From: Agriotes lineatus
Taxonomy: Eukaryota > Arthropoda > Insecta > Coleoptera > Elateridae
Assembly: GCA_940337035.1 (NCBI GenBank)
Contig: OW679202.1
Span: 52,593,763 to 52,657,762 of the forward strand
Reading direction: 5' to 3'
Length of the DNA: 64,000 bases
A program made the position numbers and the translations under genes. Shown here one piece after another: positions 11,601 to 20,689 of the stretch (its first letter is position 1; every line of letters begins with the position of its first letter). The notes under the pieces are model-generated. The model was not told where the DNA came from and searched no databases. It saw nothing but the letters and a program-made list of their open reading frames with translations.

Positions 11601-14600
11601 AGAGGAAAGAAGCAAAGGAAGTGAAGATGCTTGAAGTGTTGAAGGTGGGTATCGAGGTTCTGTACTGGTCATTTCGAGGTAACAGATGAGGCACGGTCCT
11701 GATTTTGCAAGACCGGATCATATCGGCTAAACGATAGCAGAGATACTAAACATTTCCCGTGTAATAATTTCCCATATCATACATATTTTGTACATGCGCA
11801 AGCTGTCAGCAAAGTGGATCCCCAAATACCTGAATGCTGAGCAAAAATGCAACCGAGTTGATGCTTCACATGCCATTCTCAACCGGTTTAAGGAAGGAAC
11901 CAAGGACTTTTTAGCCCGTTTAGTGTCAATGCATGAAACCTGGCTACATTCTTACAATAATGAAACTAAACAATAGTCGATGGAGTGGTGTCACAAAGGT
12001 TCTCCAAAGTCCAAAGCGGGGAAAGTGTTGGGCTCAGTTTTTTGGGATAAGGACGGTGTTATCCTCATCGATTATTTACCAAAGGGGTGTACGATCAGCG
12101 CCCAATACTACATGTCTCCCTTGAACAAATTGAAGGAGGCGCTAAAGCAGAAACACTGAGGAAAGTTGACTCGGGGTGTCTTGTTTTTGCAGGACAATGC
12201 ATCTGCCCATACCGCTCACCACACCCTGACAAAAATCGACCAAATTGGCTTCAAATTGCTGAACCGCCCTCCTCATTCTCCAGACCTAGACCCTTTGGAC
12301 TACCACCGCTTCTCACAGCTGAAGAAGCACCTGAAGGGTACCAAGTTTGGCTCCAATAAGGAAGTTATCACAGTTACGGAGGCATTTTTGGAGGGGCAAC
12401 CATTAAGAAAACTGGAGCAGCGTTGTGCTAAATGTGTTAGCTTGAGGGGGAAGTACGTTGAATAAAAGGTGTTTCATATTTCGCTAGCATGTTTCTTTCT
12501 ATGTAAAGCCAGGAACTTTTCAGCACATCCTCATATAGGATTTTCCTGATTGGTAAGCATATCAGTGTCTGTGTAATAGAAAAATTGCCAGTACTTCGTC
12601 CCTTATATACCTGTCAATTACCTTTTCTAACGTCTTCAGAAGAAATCGAAGAAACAAATAACAGGCATCAAGTAAGATCTTTTTACTAAAATGTTTGAGT
12701 AATAAAAAAGGGATGCCAGACAAAGATAACGATATGCCGAGATGAGGATGGTAGTATAATAGGAGAAGAAAACAAAGTAGTGAAGAGAGGGCAACAATAT
12801 TATGAACATTTACTGACAGGCACGGTACAAGAACCAATGGAAGAAGAAGTATGAGAAGATATACACAATAAGGACGTATGCCCACGACCAACAGAAGAAG
12901 AAATTGAAGGAATACCAAAATGAATGAAAAATTATAAAAGTAGTGGCAGCAACGATATATATACAGAATTGTTAAAATATGGAGGAACAAAGCCAGCAGG
13001 ATGAGTTCTAAATTTGATTGAGCTCTCCTTTTACGGCTTTGGCATAAATATCACTCTCACTTTTCTCCACCTTGCTAGTATGTAACCTAGGGCCAGACTT
13101 GCCCTTAGCATCGCACATAGAAGGGGGATAGTTCACCAGCCCTGAGTGAGTAGAGCTGGGTAGATCCCATCTCCCCCTGGAGCTTTAAATAATTAAAAAC
13201 TGTGTAGAGCCCATTTAAGTTTAGTTATGTTTATCACTTGATGTGCTGTCTTCCACTTCTCTTGTGTAGCCCTGCGTAGAGGTATTTCTACTCCATGGTC
13301 ACTGGTGTTATCTCGCTGTTATAGTATACTGCTTGGGAAATGTGTTTGTAGTAGAACTGCCACTGTTTCTTCCCCAGTTTTCGTGTATCCTCCTTCAGGT
13401 TTTTTCAGTGTTTCCACTATCTGTTGTTTGTCTTTCGCTAGCGCCTTTTGGGGTTTTGTACATTCTGGTGTCTTGTCGACTCCCTTGCAGTACTCTCTCC
13501 ATGAGGATCAATTTCCTCACTTTGTTGTATTTTGTAAGAACTTCTTTATAAGGTCCCCACTTTCCTATCCTTTTTGCATTGTTAAATAGCCTTCTTGTCT
13601 CCACTGGCAGCTCTGAAAGTCGACCATTCCACCATGAAACGTCTCTGGTTGACCTTCTAGAAGTTGCAGTACATTACGATTTGAAGGCATTTATCAGTGA
13701 TTCAGTGATGGTGTCTGCCATTGTTTCTAATTCAGCAGTGTTACTGGCCTTGGAGGGGCAATCCCGGAGTGCCTGTTTAAGGTTCTCTTTATATGAGCCC
13801 CAGTTGCAGTTTCTGGGATTCCTGTACTCCAGGTCGGTTAGCACTGGTATCTTAATGTCAAATCTGATGTATTTGTGATGCGTGAGCGATGGCTCTTCAG
13901 ATACATGTCAGTTTTCTACCATGTGTGCCATGGTTGTGGTGGCTACAATTATATCAATGACCTCCATTCTGACACTAGTTATAAATGTGGGTTCATTACC
14001 TAGATTCATCGTCAAGAGCCTATTTTCTAGAAAGAAATCATTGCTTCCTCATGCTATGTGGTGAGCATTTGCATCACATCCTAGTAGTAGCTGCAGGTTC
14101 GCCCCTCTGCAGTAACCTACTAGCTTCCTCATCTCAGGAGTGGGTGGATCTCCTGGCTGGTCATATGGGAGGTATACGGATCCAATAATAAGTTCCCTCT
14201 CGTTATCTTCCATAGCCATTTTGGTTTTCATCTACACTAAGATGGCTAGGATATTTGGAAAGAATGCCTGATGGTATTTTATTTCAATTGATATAACTGA
14301 CTTATGCTTGTAGACATTGTTGCAAAATGAGTGTAACCCGAAAAAATTATAACCAAACTCGGAAACGCGGTGTAGAAACCCTGAGACTCCAGGTAAAACC
14401 TTGAGAGGTGGTCACCTTACTTCCGAGATTTCTTCAGGTCTTTACGTCTCAGGGTTCCTAGATGACAAAAAAGAGGTTTTTCCAATTCCATCTGTCTGTC
14501 TGTCTGTAGGCGATATAACTCAAAAACTATTTTTTGGAGGAATACGATATTTTGTATACGGATTATATGTCTACGTGGCACGAAAACGAGATAATTTGGG

Positions 14601-17294
14601 TGAAATTATACAGGGTGAGCATCTTAAAAAAATACAGTACCACCAATTTTTGCTTTAGCTCAAGAACTATTAGTTAAATAAAAGTAATATTTCGCACTCA
14701 GATTTTTATCCTTGAAGAAAAAGGGCAAATTTTGGGCCCAACCTATAGAGGACGAACACCTTAAAAAAATAAAATGCTTTTTCCTTTGCTATTTTTAACT
14801 CTTAGTTTCCAAACTTTTACTTGCGAGGGAAGTTCCGTGCAAAGCCCTTTACGGATTTTTTCTTTTTAAGTTTACTTTATCTTGCAAAATAAGAGTAGTA
14901 CTTTGCTGAGAGCAGTTCAATTGATTTGCTTTATTTATGCTTGTATACTTTGCAAGTTTTCATCAATGCACTGGTACTCTTATTATTTTTTACGCAGTAA
15001 TTACCTATTCCAATATTTTGATGAAACCATTTTTTTTAATTTGTTGCAAACTTTCTGTATCACACCATATATTATAAATTGAAATAATTTAAATCGAGTG
15101 ATGCCTATTATACAAAGTTAGGGACCAAGTAGAATGTTTTAATGAAGTTCATTTTCATTGACAGTTCTATAAACATATCACCTCAGAAATGTACTTGAAA
15201 TATTTTTAATGTATTTAATAAGTAGGAAAACACACAATTCATTATTTTAATTTATTATGAAATCTTGCCTGACTTTCTGGGTTGTGGTGCTCTCCCTTAT
15301 TGAAATTTTTTCCTTAAACTTTTTTAAAACTTCAAATTTTCGGTACATTTGTTCATAGGTTTTTCCTCACGATTTTTCTATACTAATATTTTTACAGTTG
15401 AATTTGTTTTTTTTTTTGCATACTATCCATCAGTATTAATTTTATTATGAGAGCTACATGTTGCAGCCTGTATATTATCGTCGAAATAACACCTATGGTT
15501 CAGGCGAGCCACACTACAATTATCATCGCCGTTCCACTAACTCTGCTCAAAATTACGATGCCCGCAATGAAAATCGTTATTACGGGCAAAAAACACACTG
15601 TCATCCTCCTGGTGAACCTTTTTCTATTCGTTTATATGTTGGAGAGCGCGAGTATGCTGGCATAGGTGACACTATACAAGCAGCTCGACATGACGCAGCA
15701 TCCAAAGCAATAGAGGACATAAAACAGCAAGAAATGGACGATAATCAACAGTTCCCAGTTGTTAACGAAAATGGTAAATACATCTGTAATTATGTTTGTA
15801 GCGTAAGATTAAAATCTTTTGTTACAGCGTTACCACCAACCGACACTTCTAATGAGCTTAACACAAAAATAAAGTCTCCAATTTCTTCAGTTTACGAAAT
15901 AGCCTCGAAAAGAAACCTCAACGTAATTTTTAAAGTGTTGAGCGAAAAGGGTCCCGCTCATAGGAAAGTCTTCATAACGCAATGTCGTGTTGGTGATTTG
16001 ACAGTAGAAGGAGAAGGGAATGGTAAAAGAATTTCAAGAAAACGAGCCGCAGAGAAAATGTGCAAGGAATTCGAAAAGTTGGGACCACTCCCAAACACAA
16101 CCAGTTTGGGAGCAATGAAACGCAATCGTGCTGTAAATAGAAAGAAACGCAGACGTGTTGCAAATAGTAAGAAACCACGTAATTTAATTCAAGTTAATTC
16201 TGAACAAAACTCTGATTATACCGAAGATATTAACCCCGTTTCGCACTTAACTCAGATTCAGCAGGCTAATAAAGAAAAAAAGCCTGTTTATCAGGTAAGT
16301 GAAATTTATTAACACTGTAGAAGGAAAAAATTGTGTTTTTTTCTATTATAGGTTACTGAACGAGATGCACAGAGACGTCGCAAAGCATCGGTTAATGGAA
16401 ATACTTCAACTGATGTAGGCACAATTAAGAAGATACCCAAGCGGAATAATGCAGAAGCTCTCCTGCCCGTAGGTTCCACTTATTCCACAATACATTATGT
16501 TTTGTATTTCTGAAATTAGCACTTCCACCGTGCGGGCTCAGCGACAACTGCGACCAAAAATTTTAAAACGCAACGTGCAATGAAATAACACAAAATTGTG
16601 GAAGTTGCTCAAACATATCATTCAATTTGGATGCTACAATAACTTTTTTTGGGTTTTGTGGTACGTGGTACCCTAGCCACACGAAACACATCGCATACTC
16701 CGCAGTCACCGTATTTAGCTAGGACAGGGTGTGATAAGCCACTTACGTTTTGGTCTAAGTTGTTGAAGTACCTTGTGAACAAGGAAATGTCACTGTAGCT
16801 TAAAAGAACTTTGGAACTAACATTAAAAACCAATGATACCCTAATAGTTATTGTAGCACTGAAGCACTCTTCTAGAAGTTTTTCTAATGAAGGCTATTAA
16901 ATTTAGAAAACTTAATACCTCGAATAAATGATATCTAATGAATTAAATCTTTCAGACAAAAGGTAAATTGGGAAGCTATGAAATGTTGAGTTCAGGCTCT
17001 GGTAGTGCTTCAACTGAGGATAATAAAACTGGTCAGGTACTCAAGAAATCTCCTCAAGCGACGCAGAGTGTACGAGCTAAGGACCAATTGAAAACTTCAT
17101 ACGAAAAGACTGCCCTACAGGCAGTGAATGTTTTAGCACAATTACGTTTGGACAATGTTACTGCTAACGAAGAAAGTAATACAGAAAGGTGAGTGATGAA
17201 GTTATTGTAATTTTGTCGCTTACTTTTTTCTTGTAGTGCTAGCGGAGAAAGTACTGCGAAACCTCAAGCGATTCCAAAGGCTAAACCAAATTAG
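5444..17294 (+). CDS. stau: Staufen-like double-stranded RNA-binding protein, six coding exons
   Basis: Joined exons 5444-5620, 6427-6696, 15467-16294, 16352-16468, 16956-17188 and 17237-17294 give a 560-residue protein with no internal stop; all junctions have GT...AG ends and consistent phase. Domain order matches Staufen, which binds and localises mRNA. dsRBD1 is at about 35-102 (CLIHDLAHYNKIQYQY, KKAQHSAA). dsRBD2 is at about 117-233, split by a long loop. dsRBD3 is at about 286-354 (SPISSVYEIASKRNL, RKRAAEKM). dsRBD4 is at about 404-460 (NPVSHLTQIQQANKEKKPVYQ, KRNNAEAL). dsRBD5 is reduced to its edges (about 504-531). The start is the ATG just inside the first exon (context CAACATGG); an acceptor at 5437-5438 implies an untranslated upstream exon not found here. 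Either a true diverged Staufen or a decaying paralogue. Confidence 0.88.
5621..6426 (+). other. Staufen-like intron 1 (806 bp)
   Basis: AT-rich intron inside dsRBD1 with donor gtatgt and acceptor ttgcatttag. I see no coding or transposon signature in it. Confidence 0.8.
6427..6696 (+). CDS. stau: Staufen-like exon 2
   Basis: 90 codons, phase 0 to phase 0, donor gtaagt. Encodes the rest of dsRBD1 (GPDHQKVFTITLKLGDEEY, then SIKKAQHSAAAIALQ with the helix-2 Lys-Lys contact residues) and the first helix of dsRBD2 (TPPTVVLNALAQKL, then EAVYVLEDG). The exon ends in the dsRBD2 loop, which is also the long-insert position in Drosophila Staufen. Confidence 0.87.
7290..7434 (-). pseudogene. Tc1-like transposase fragment
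   Basis: Minus-strand reading EQFWGGMPGSTAGKLHFVGG followed by TVDVAQYMVNILRD resembles the segment around the second catalytic block of Tc1 transposases (a V-W-G pattern, then G-K-L-H-F and Y--IL). Only about 45 residues are recognisable; the reading continues to 7174 without similarity I know. A relic inside the Staufen-like intron. Confidence 0.5.
8105..8535. mobile_element. Hairpin MITE family, copy 1 (partial)
   Basis: Shares blocks with the complete copy at 19482-20016: the 'ttggattggtcttcatgagtcc' type start, 'atggtccca' and 'gagaccataattttacattttga' blocks, and the 'acattttagtattaa' end. Arms are degenerate and the outer termini are missing, so I give approximate limits. A non-autonomous relic. 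Confidence 0.7.
8775..9100 (+). pseudogene. RTE-type LINE reverse transcriptase C-terminal fragment
   Basis: Plus-strand reading IGEFKYLGSNINQKN (then a stop), GRDIKNQLAVANKCYHTF, SRKTKVWLYCTLTRPVIMHG and AETWIMT. This is the FKYLGS...I...TK..LY.TL.RP...YGAETW signature found after the palm domain of many animal LINE RTs. There are in-frame stops and no upstream palm domain. Confidence 0.75.
9360..9585. repeat. Left IR/DR end of the Tc1 element
   Basis: Terminus plus outer direct repeat 9368-9386 and inner direct repeat 9567-9585; the two repeats differ at one base. Such paired repeats are transposase-binding sites in the IR/DR group. Confidence 0.8.
9858..10679 (-). pseudogene. Tc1-like DDE transposase with one short intron, inactivated
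   Basis: Starts with an N-terminal paired-type helix-turn-helix (MVCGKALGADLRES, then NGISARKISISHSVPRSTV and the second HTH around DARALRRIVKANRRSNAQEL). Two in-frame stops follow (10401-10403 and about 10376). A 62-bp intron (10267-10328, GTACGT...CACTAG) lies in phase 0 before KPLLTNLQKHNRLKWA. The first catalytic Asp is in VIWSDESKF and the second in FQQDGAPSHTA. A frameshift separates them near 10030, and the third catalytic residue is not readable. The intron position between the second HTH and the catalytic core, and the motif spacing, fit Tc1 family members. Confidence 0.85.
10798..11023. repeat. Right IR/DR end of the Tc1 element
   Basis: Inner repeat 10798-10816 and outer repeat 10997-11015, inverted relative to the left end. 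The inner one keeps 18 of 19 bases of the left inner repeat; the outer one is diverged in its distal part (cccg for ttca). Confidence 0.78.
11377..12533 (+). mobile_element. mariner transposon relic
   Basis: Bounded by TA (11375-11376 and 12534-12535). Terminal inverted repeats begin TGAGGTTGTGCTGAAAAGTG on the left and TGAGGATGTGCTGAAAAGTT on the right, then CCTGGCTTT on both. 1,157 bp, close to the 1.3 kb of complete mariners. It interrupts the R1-type LINE between its LEKVIDRYIRDEVL and TFLDIEGAF motifs. Confidence 0.88.
11530..12465 (+). pseudogene. mariner transposase (DD34D type), frameshifted
   Basis: N-terminal FEKSEQRGVMKFLLLQRKEA at 11551, then the catalytic domain: HETWLHSYNNETKQ (first Asp replaced by His), a frame change, VFWDKDGVILIDYLPKG, then a second frame change and FLQDNASAHTA (second Asp kept) and PPHSPDLDPLDYHRF (third Asp kept). 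The C-terminus is CAKCVSLRGKYVE, the usual mariner ending. At least three frame changes and a deleted N-terminal HTH region make it inactive. Confidence 0.85.
12690..13019 (+). pseudogene. RTE-type LINE fragment
   Basis: Plus-strand reading CRDEDGSIIGEENKVVKRGQ, then YYEHLLTGTV and, after stops, PTEEEIEGI, MKNYKSSGSNDIYTELLKYG. This is the linker plus RT-0/1 start (KN.KA.G.D.I..ELLK.GG) common in RTE-type LINEs. Three stops in 110 codons. It sits between two consecutive pieces of the minus-strand R1-type LINE, so it inserted into it or was captured by rearrangement. Confidence 0.7.
14276..15466. other. Repeat-rich intron stretch without gene
   Basis: 3' third of Staufen-like intron 2. An inverted repeat around AAACCCTGAGAC is at 14378-14400 and 14435-14458. 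A short CTGT tetranucleotide run is at about 14490-14508, followed by 'gatataactcaaaaactat' type text seen in dispersed insect repeats. No coding signal. Confidence 0.55.
15467..16294 (+). CDS. stau: Staufen-like exon 3
   Basis: 276 codons, phase 0 to 0; acceptor ttgcag, donor gtaagt. The ATG at 15458 lies in the intron and is not the start. Encodes the Tyr/Arg/Asn-rich dsRBD2 loop, the second half of dsRBD2 (PFSIRLYVGEREYAG, QAARHDAASKA), all of dsRBD3 (canonical ISRKRAAEKM helix), a very basic linker (RKKRRR, nuclear or RNA-binding character) and the first helix of dsRBD4. Confidence 0.88.
16352..16468 (+). CDS. stau: Staufen-like exon 4
   Basis: 39 codons in phase 0; acceptor ttctattatag, donor gtaggt. 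Completes dsRBD4: VTERDAQRRRK, ASVNGNTSTDVGT, KKIPKRNNAEALLP. Compared with the family, the strand after RRR is shortened by a few residues and the helix motif has Pro in place of Ala (KIPKRNNA). Confidence 0.8.
16956..17188 (+). CDS. stau: Staufen-like exon 5 with collapsed dsRBD5
   Basis: Acceptor ctttcag, donor gtgagt, ends in phase 2. A Ser/Gly-rich linker, then VRAKDQL fused directly to KTSYEKTALQAVNVLAQLRL. In other Staufen proteins the KDQL start of dsRBD5 and the final helix (..A...AL..L..L) are separated by about 45-50 residues forming the beta-sheet; here that core is missing within one continuous exon. Confidence 0.75.
17237..17294 (+). CDS. stau: Staufen-like exon 6 (terminal)
   Basis: Acceptor ttcttgtag. 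Completes a Ser codon across the junction and encodes ASGESTAKPQAIPKAKPN before the TAG at 17292. Stop and splice sites are intact. Confidence 0.75.
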
Positions 17295-17681
17295 AATTAG
17301 AAAGTAAGAAAAACTAGGAACTCGTGTATCTGTACCATTGAAGAGTATTATAATGTAGCAAGTTTACCAAACTATGTACATTATAGCACTTTTATTTTAT
17401 TTTCATTGCTACACGATGTTGTGTTTTATGAATTCCATGTTGCACTGTAACTAAGAATTTTTATTATGATTTCATAACATATAATCATACGCAATAATTT
17501 TCTGTACACTGGCTATATAACAGTGTCCATCCCCATTGGGTTTTACAGGGCAGAAGCACAATAGGGAACACAGTAGAACAGTAGCTCAGAATTGATTTCC
17601 AGTATTTAAGAACTTGTAGGCTGTTTTGTTCTTACATTGTGTATACTATAACTTTTTTTGTATCATATATAAACTGAAATT

Positions 17682-17687
17682 AATAAA
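17682..17687 (+). terminator. Candidate polyadenylation signal of the Staufen-like gene
   Basis: AATAAA about 390 bp after the stop codon, within AT-rich sequence, before the next transposon starts at 17797. 17295-17681 would be the 3' untranslated region. Confidence 0.5.
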
Positions 17688-17796
17688 CATATATTAACTC
17701 TTAAACTAATCTTATTTCACACAATTAGAATTTAATGTTGGAAGGTATTGTATTTGCGTATGCGGGGTTGTCTACCAGTGTTAAATAAATCATGTA

Positions 17797-18747
17797 GGGG
17801 AGTTCCAGGCAAGATGACATACTTTTTAATTGGAGCAAAATTAAAAAAAACTAAAGGTACTAAGAAATAAAACAAAGTATGTACATAAACTATTGTTTAT
17901 TACAATCATACAAAAATGTATTTAGAACATCTGAAAGTAAGCATAAAAAAAATAATAACGTATTAAACAAGCAAGTAGAAGTTGGGTAAGATGACACAAG
18001 TTTGTCTAAGATGACATAATCAATGTAAGACTTCTTATTTATGCACAATTCACACGTTAATTGCTTTATTTTATATGGAACACCTGCACACAATGTGTGG
18101 CACCAATTCAAGCAAGACTGGCACCTTACCCAATGCTCTTTTGGCCTGGAATGTTTGTACAAGTCATTACAATAGATGCAGGCGGCATCATCATCATTCT
18201 CCGAGTGGTCATCTTGCCCATAGAGTTGACTCTAGTCTTCTTCGTTGTCATAGTAACAAACTCTACATACTGAAATAAAAAGAAAACATATTATTTAAAC
18301 ATTCATCATTATGCACTCACATTAGGATAAGATGATATAGTATGTCAGCTTAGACTGACGGCAGGTATGTCGTTTTACCCGGAATCGACAAAACTTTAAC
18401 CAGTCGATTATTTGTAAACATATTTTGAAGTTACTTGTACTTTTCTTTAAATATAGAACAAATAATAATGCTATTAGCATCATCATACTTAAAAATATTT
18501 GAATACGTACCTGTCTGTAGATATTACCACTACAATATTGAAGAAAAATAATTTTTCAAGTGCCAAAAATGTTTGCGATCATTTTTTCTTAAAACTTCGT
18601 TGAACTAACAGCTGTAAACAATTTCTGATAAAGCGTCATCTATGAGACCATAAGTAAACTCGTTGTTGCTCAACTGGCGGGAATATTTAATTCGCAATGG
18701 GCACTGTGTCATCTTCCCTTACTATGTCATCTTGCCCGGAACTCCCC
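17797..18747 (-). mobile_element. TA-flanked DNA transposon with 27-bp inverted repeats and PHD-finger remnant
   Basis: 951 bp between TA dinucleotides (17795-17796, 18748-18749). Ends are GGGGAGTTCCAGGCAAGATG then ACATA on the left, and the same with one G for A on the right. The motif AAGATGACA recurs inside in both orientations (17810, 17987, 18008, 18710 and 18726 complement). The minus strand encodes only a PHD-type zinc finger, so this looks like a deletion derivative that kept the C-terminus of its parent protein. PHD fingers are known at the C-terminus of several transposase families; the parent superfamily is uncertain. Confidence 0.75.
17995..18260 (-). pseudogene. PHD zinc-finger fragment of a transposase
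   Basis: Read on the minus strand: acidic GQDDHSENDDDAACIYC, then KHSRPKEHWVRCQSC, LNWCHTLCAG and LTCELC. The Cys/His spacing (C-x2-C ... C-x2-C-x3-H-x2-C ... C-x2-C) is the PHD layout with the usual Trp before His. A TAG lies just upstream (about 18232), and no DDE domain is present. After the finger, the reading frame runs on without similarity. Confidence 0.7.
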
Positions 18748-18974
18748 TATAGAGTCTTAAAAACATCAAATATTTTATGAAGTGGTGATTAAATGGTAGT
18801 GGCAAACCAGTGGTAGCACAGGTAGTGTCGGTGTGAAGTGTAATCAGTGGATGTTTAAAGCAAGTGGTGATAAGAAGTAAGGAAAGTTTTTGTAGATTTG
18901 AGGTTTGTGCTTGAAATTTAAAACTTATAAATACCAGGGGCGTACATAAAGTTCACGCGCAATGTACACACAAG

Positions 18975-20345
18975 AATTCACTATGGTCAAAGGTAGAATA
19001 TTAAGTCCATTATTATTTATCACTGTGATGATTGAAATAGGTAGAAAAACAAAGGGAAAAGTACAAGCAGCTTCATTAGGAGTGCAAAACTTGGGATATG
19101 TATTGGTGAAGTCATGTATGCTGAAGACCTCATTTTAATGGCGAATACACAAGAATACTTGCAGAGCAATTTAAAAGCCTGGAGCGATGACCTAAGAAAA
19201 ATTAAAATGAGAATAAATGTGCATAAAACAGATATGGTGATAGCAGAGGAACATGAAGAATTGAACATAAAACTTGGGGAAGATAAAAGCAGACAACCGA
19301 AATGAAGTATCCTGGAGTAATTATAGATGTGAAAGGGAAATTGAAATATGAAGTAAATAATCAGATAAGTGTCGCATCAAGGCTATACAAAGTGAGGTAT
19401 AAAACGTTCATAACTAAAAAAGAGGTATCGGCAAAAACAAAGATCAGAGTGTCCAGTTCTGTTGTTATACCAACTCTAATACAGGGTGTCCCAAAGCTTT
19501 AGGTAGAGAGATTCTTTGATTAATTCAGAGTCAAAAATCTTAATACTAAAATGTTAGATTGGTCTTCATAAGTCCTCACAAGCTGTAGATAAAAAATATT
19601 TTTTTTCAGGTAAAGTACTTTTATTGTTGTAAATACGTCAACATATCATAAAGGAAAGTTATTCAAAATGTAAAATTGTGGTCCCACATAAAATTTGAGA
19701 AATATCGGGCTACTTTTATTAAACCATGTTACCACAAATGTGCTTTATCTAGTACACACGGTTTCATAAAAGTAGCCCAATATTTCTGAAATTTTGCATG
19801 GGACCATAATTTTACATTTTGAACAACTTTGCTTGAAAATACTTTCACATATTTGAAGCAGAAAATGTACTTTACTAGAAAAAATCATGTTTTTTATCTA
19901 CTGCTCGTGAGGGCTTATGAAGACCAACATTTCATTTTAGTATTAAAATTTTTGATTCAGAATTAATCAAAGAATCTCTCTACCTAAGGTTTTAATGGCC
20001 ATTACGGAACACCCTGTATATGGATGTGAAATGTGGGCGTTGAGTAATAAACTAAAAAGTCAAGTGCAAGCCTATGAGATATGTTATTTATGAAGGGTAG
20101 CGTGACTAACAAGATTAGACACGATGCGTAATGAGGAAATTAAATGCAGACTGGAACTGAAACCACTTCAATCAATAATAGAAAGAAGGCAACTAAGCTG
20201 GTTAGGCCATATTAATAGTATGCATGACAGTAGAGTGAAGATGATATGGGAAATAAGGTGTGATCAGAAAATGACAAAAGGCAGATCAAAATGCACCTGG
20301 AATGGTGAGATTGCAAAAATCCTTACAAAGAAGGGCAGCAGCTGA
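18975..20345 (+). pseudogene. RTE-type LINE reverse transcriptase (palm to C-terminus), interrupted by a MITE
   Basis: Plus-strand pieces: GRILSPLLFITVM (18985), catalytic YAEDLILMANTQEYLQSNL with Glu for the first Asp after Ala, MRINVHKTDMVI, then MKYPGVIIDVKGK and KTKIRVSSSVVIPTLI. After the MITE it resumes YGCEMWALSNKLK, QLSWLGHINSM and GRSKCTWNGEI. The order and motifs (YADD, KT..., YG.E.W, RRLSWLGH, GR.K..W) are those of animal RTE-type LINEs. There is at least one stop (about 20090) and a frame change near 19305. It ends about 20345. Confidence 0.85.
19482..20016. mobile_element. Hairpin MITE, complete 535-bp copy with TA duplication
   Basis: TA at 19480-19481 and 20017-20018. Both ends read CAGGGTGT inward, and nearly the whole element is one long inverted repeat: blocks such as AGGTAGAGAGATTCTTTGAT, CTTAATACTAAAATG, GATTGGTCTTCATAAG and GGGCTACTTTTAT occur in both halves. 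Removing it and one TA restores PTL-I-YGCEMW of the host LINE in frame. No coding capacity; presumably moved by a Tc1/mariner-type transposase. Confidence 0.88.
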
Positions 20346-20421
20346 ACACAAGGAAAGTGAAATTAAAACCCTCAACACCAATTTGGTAAAAAATTTATCC
20401 TGATAAATAGTAAGTAAGTAG

Positions 20422-20680
20422 AATTTCGTGTAGCAGGAGGGTAGTTGAGAGGTAAAGCTTTTTTCCTTACAATTGACAGGCAGTAAGTTCAAACATTGGT
20501 TTCATTGTACGCTCTCAGGGCACCATATAAACACTCTTGGTGGTTGTGATCCTTGAAGAAGAGCATTTTTTCCTTAAACGAATGAGTGACGCTAGCCACT
20601 TATCTGGGCTGTGGCTAAAGAGGGCTCATCGAATTGCAGTGTGTAGGTTCGGGGTGTGTAATAAGAGGAAAAAAAATACG
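20422..20680 (+). mobile_element. Possible tRNA-derived SINE
   Basis: An A-box-like TAGTTGAGAGG at 20442-20452 and a B-box-like GTTCAAACA at 20487-20495, about 35 bp apart, suggest an RNA polymerase III promoter from a tRNA. The body continues to about 20680 and ends in an A-rich stretch. No second copy in the window and no clear target duplication. Confidence 0.35.
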
Positions 20681-20689
20681 AATTTCATA

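Larger units (their letters stand above)
9120..14275 (-). pseudogene. R1/LOA-type LINE, broken into pieces by three other elements
   Basis: Minus-strand pieces in correct order. Endonuclease: IIGSVYLPYDQPGDPPTPEM and LLLGCDANAHH (14049-14231). Linker: WWNGRLSELPVETRRLFNNA and WGPYKEVLTKYNK (13400-13650). RT start: KAPGGDGIYPALL and LGYILARWRKVRVIFMPKP (13020-13190). Then FLLKTLEKVIDRYIRDEVLA (about 12590), TFLDIEGAFGNTSCDSIHLA (about 11260-11310), the active-site region YANDITIY with Asp-to-Asn in the first Asp (about 11040), and TVERWCEVEGLSVNPEKT (about 9260-9310). Gaps between pieces are exactly the inserted RTE fragment, mariner and Tc1. Frameshifts abound. It lies inside the Staufen-like intron. 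Confidence 0.8.
6697..15466 (+). other. Staufen-like intron 2 (8.77 kb), transposon-filled
   Basis: Donor gtaagt at 6697, acceptor gttgcag ending at 15466. Most of the intron is accounted for by mobile DNA described separately (a Tc1 relic, a MITE, LINE pieces, an IR/DR Tc1, a mariner). The recognised insertions leave both splice sites intact. 6697-7280 and 7440-8100 show nothing recognisable. Confidence 0.8.

Noticed and set aside
12562..12990. 142-codon minus-strand frame rich in Leu and Phe
   Set aside because: Most of it is the complement of the RTE-type fragment; only the FLLKTLEKVIDRYIRDEV part is a real (LINE) reading.
14488..14508. CTGT tetranucleotide run as a regulatory element
   Set aside because: Short simple repeat in a repeat-rich intron with no other support.
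15458..15466. ATG at 15458 as the start of a separate 284-residue protein
   Set aside because: It overlaps the acceptor ttgcag; the real exon begins at 15467 in phase 0 with the upstream Staufen-like exons.
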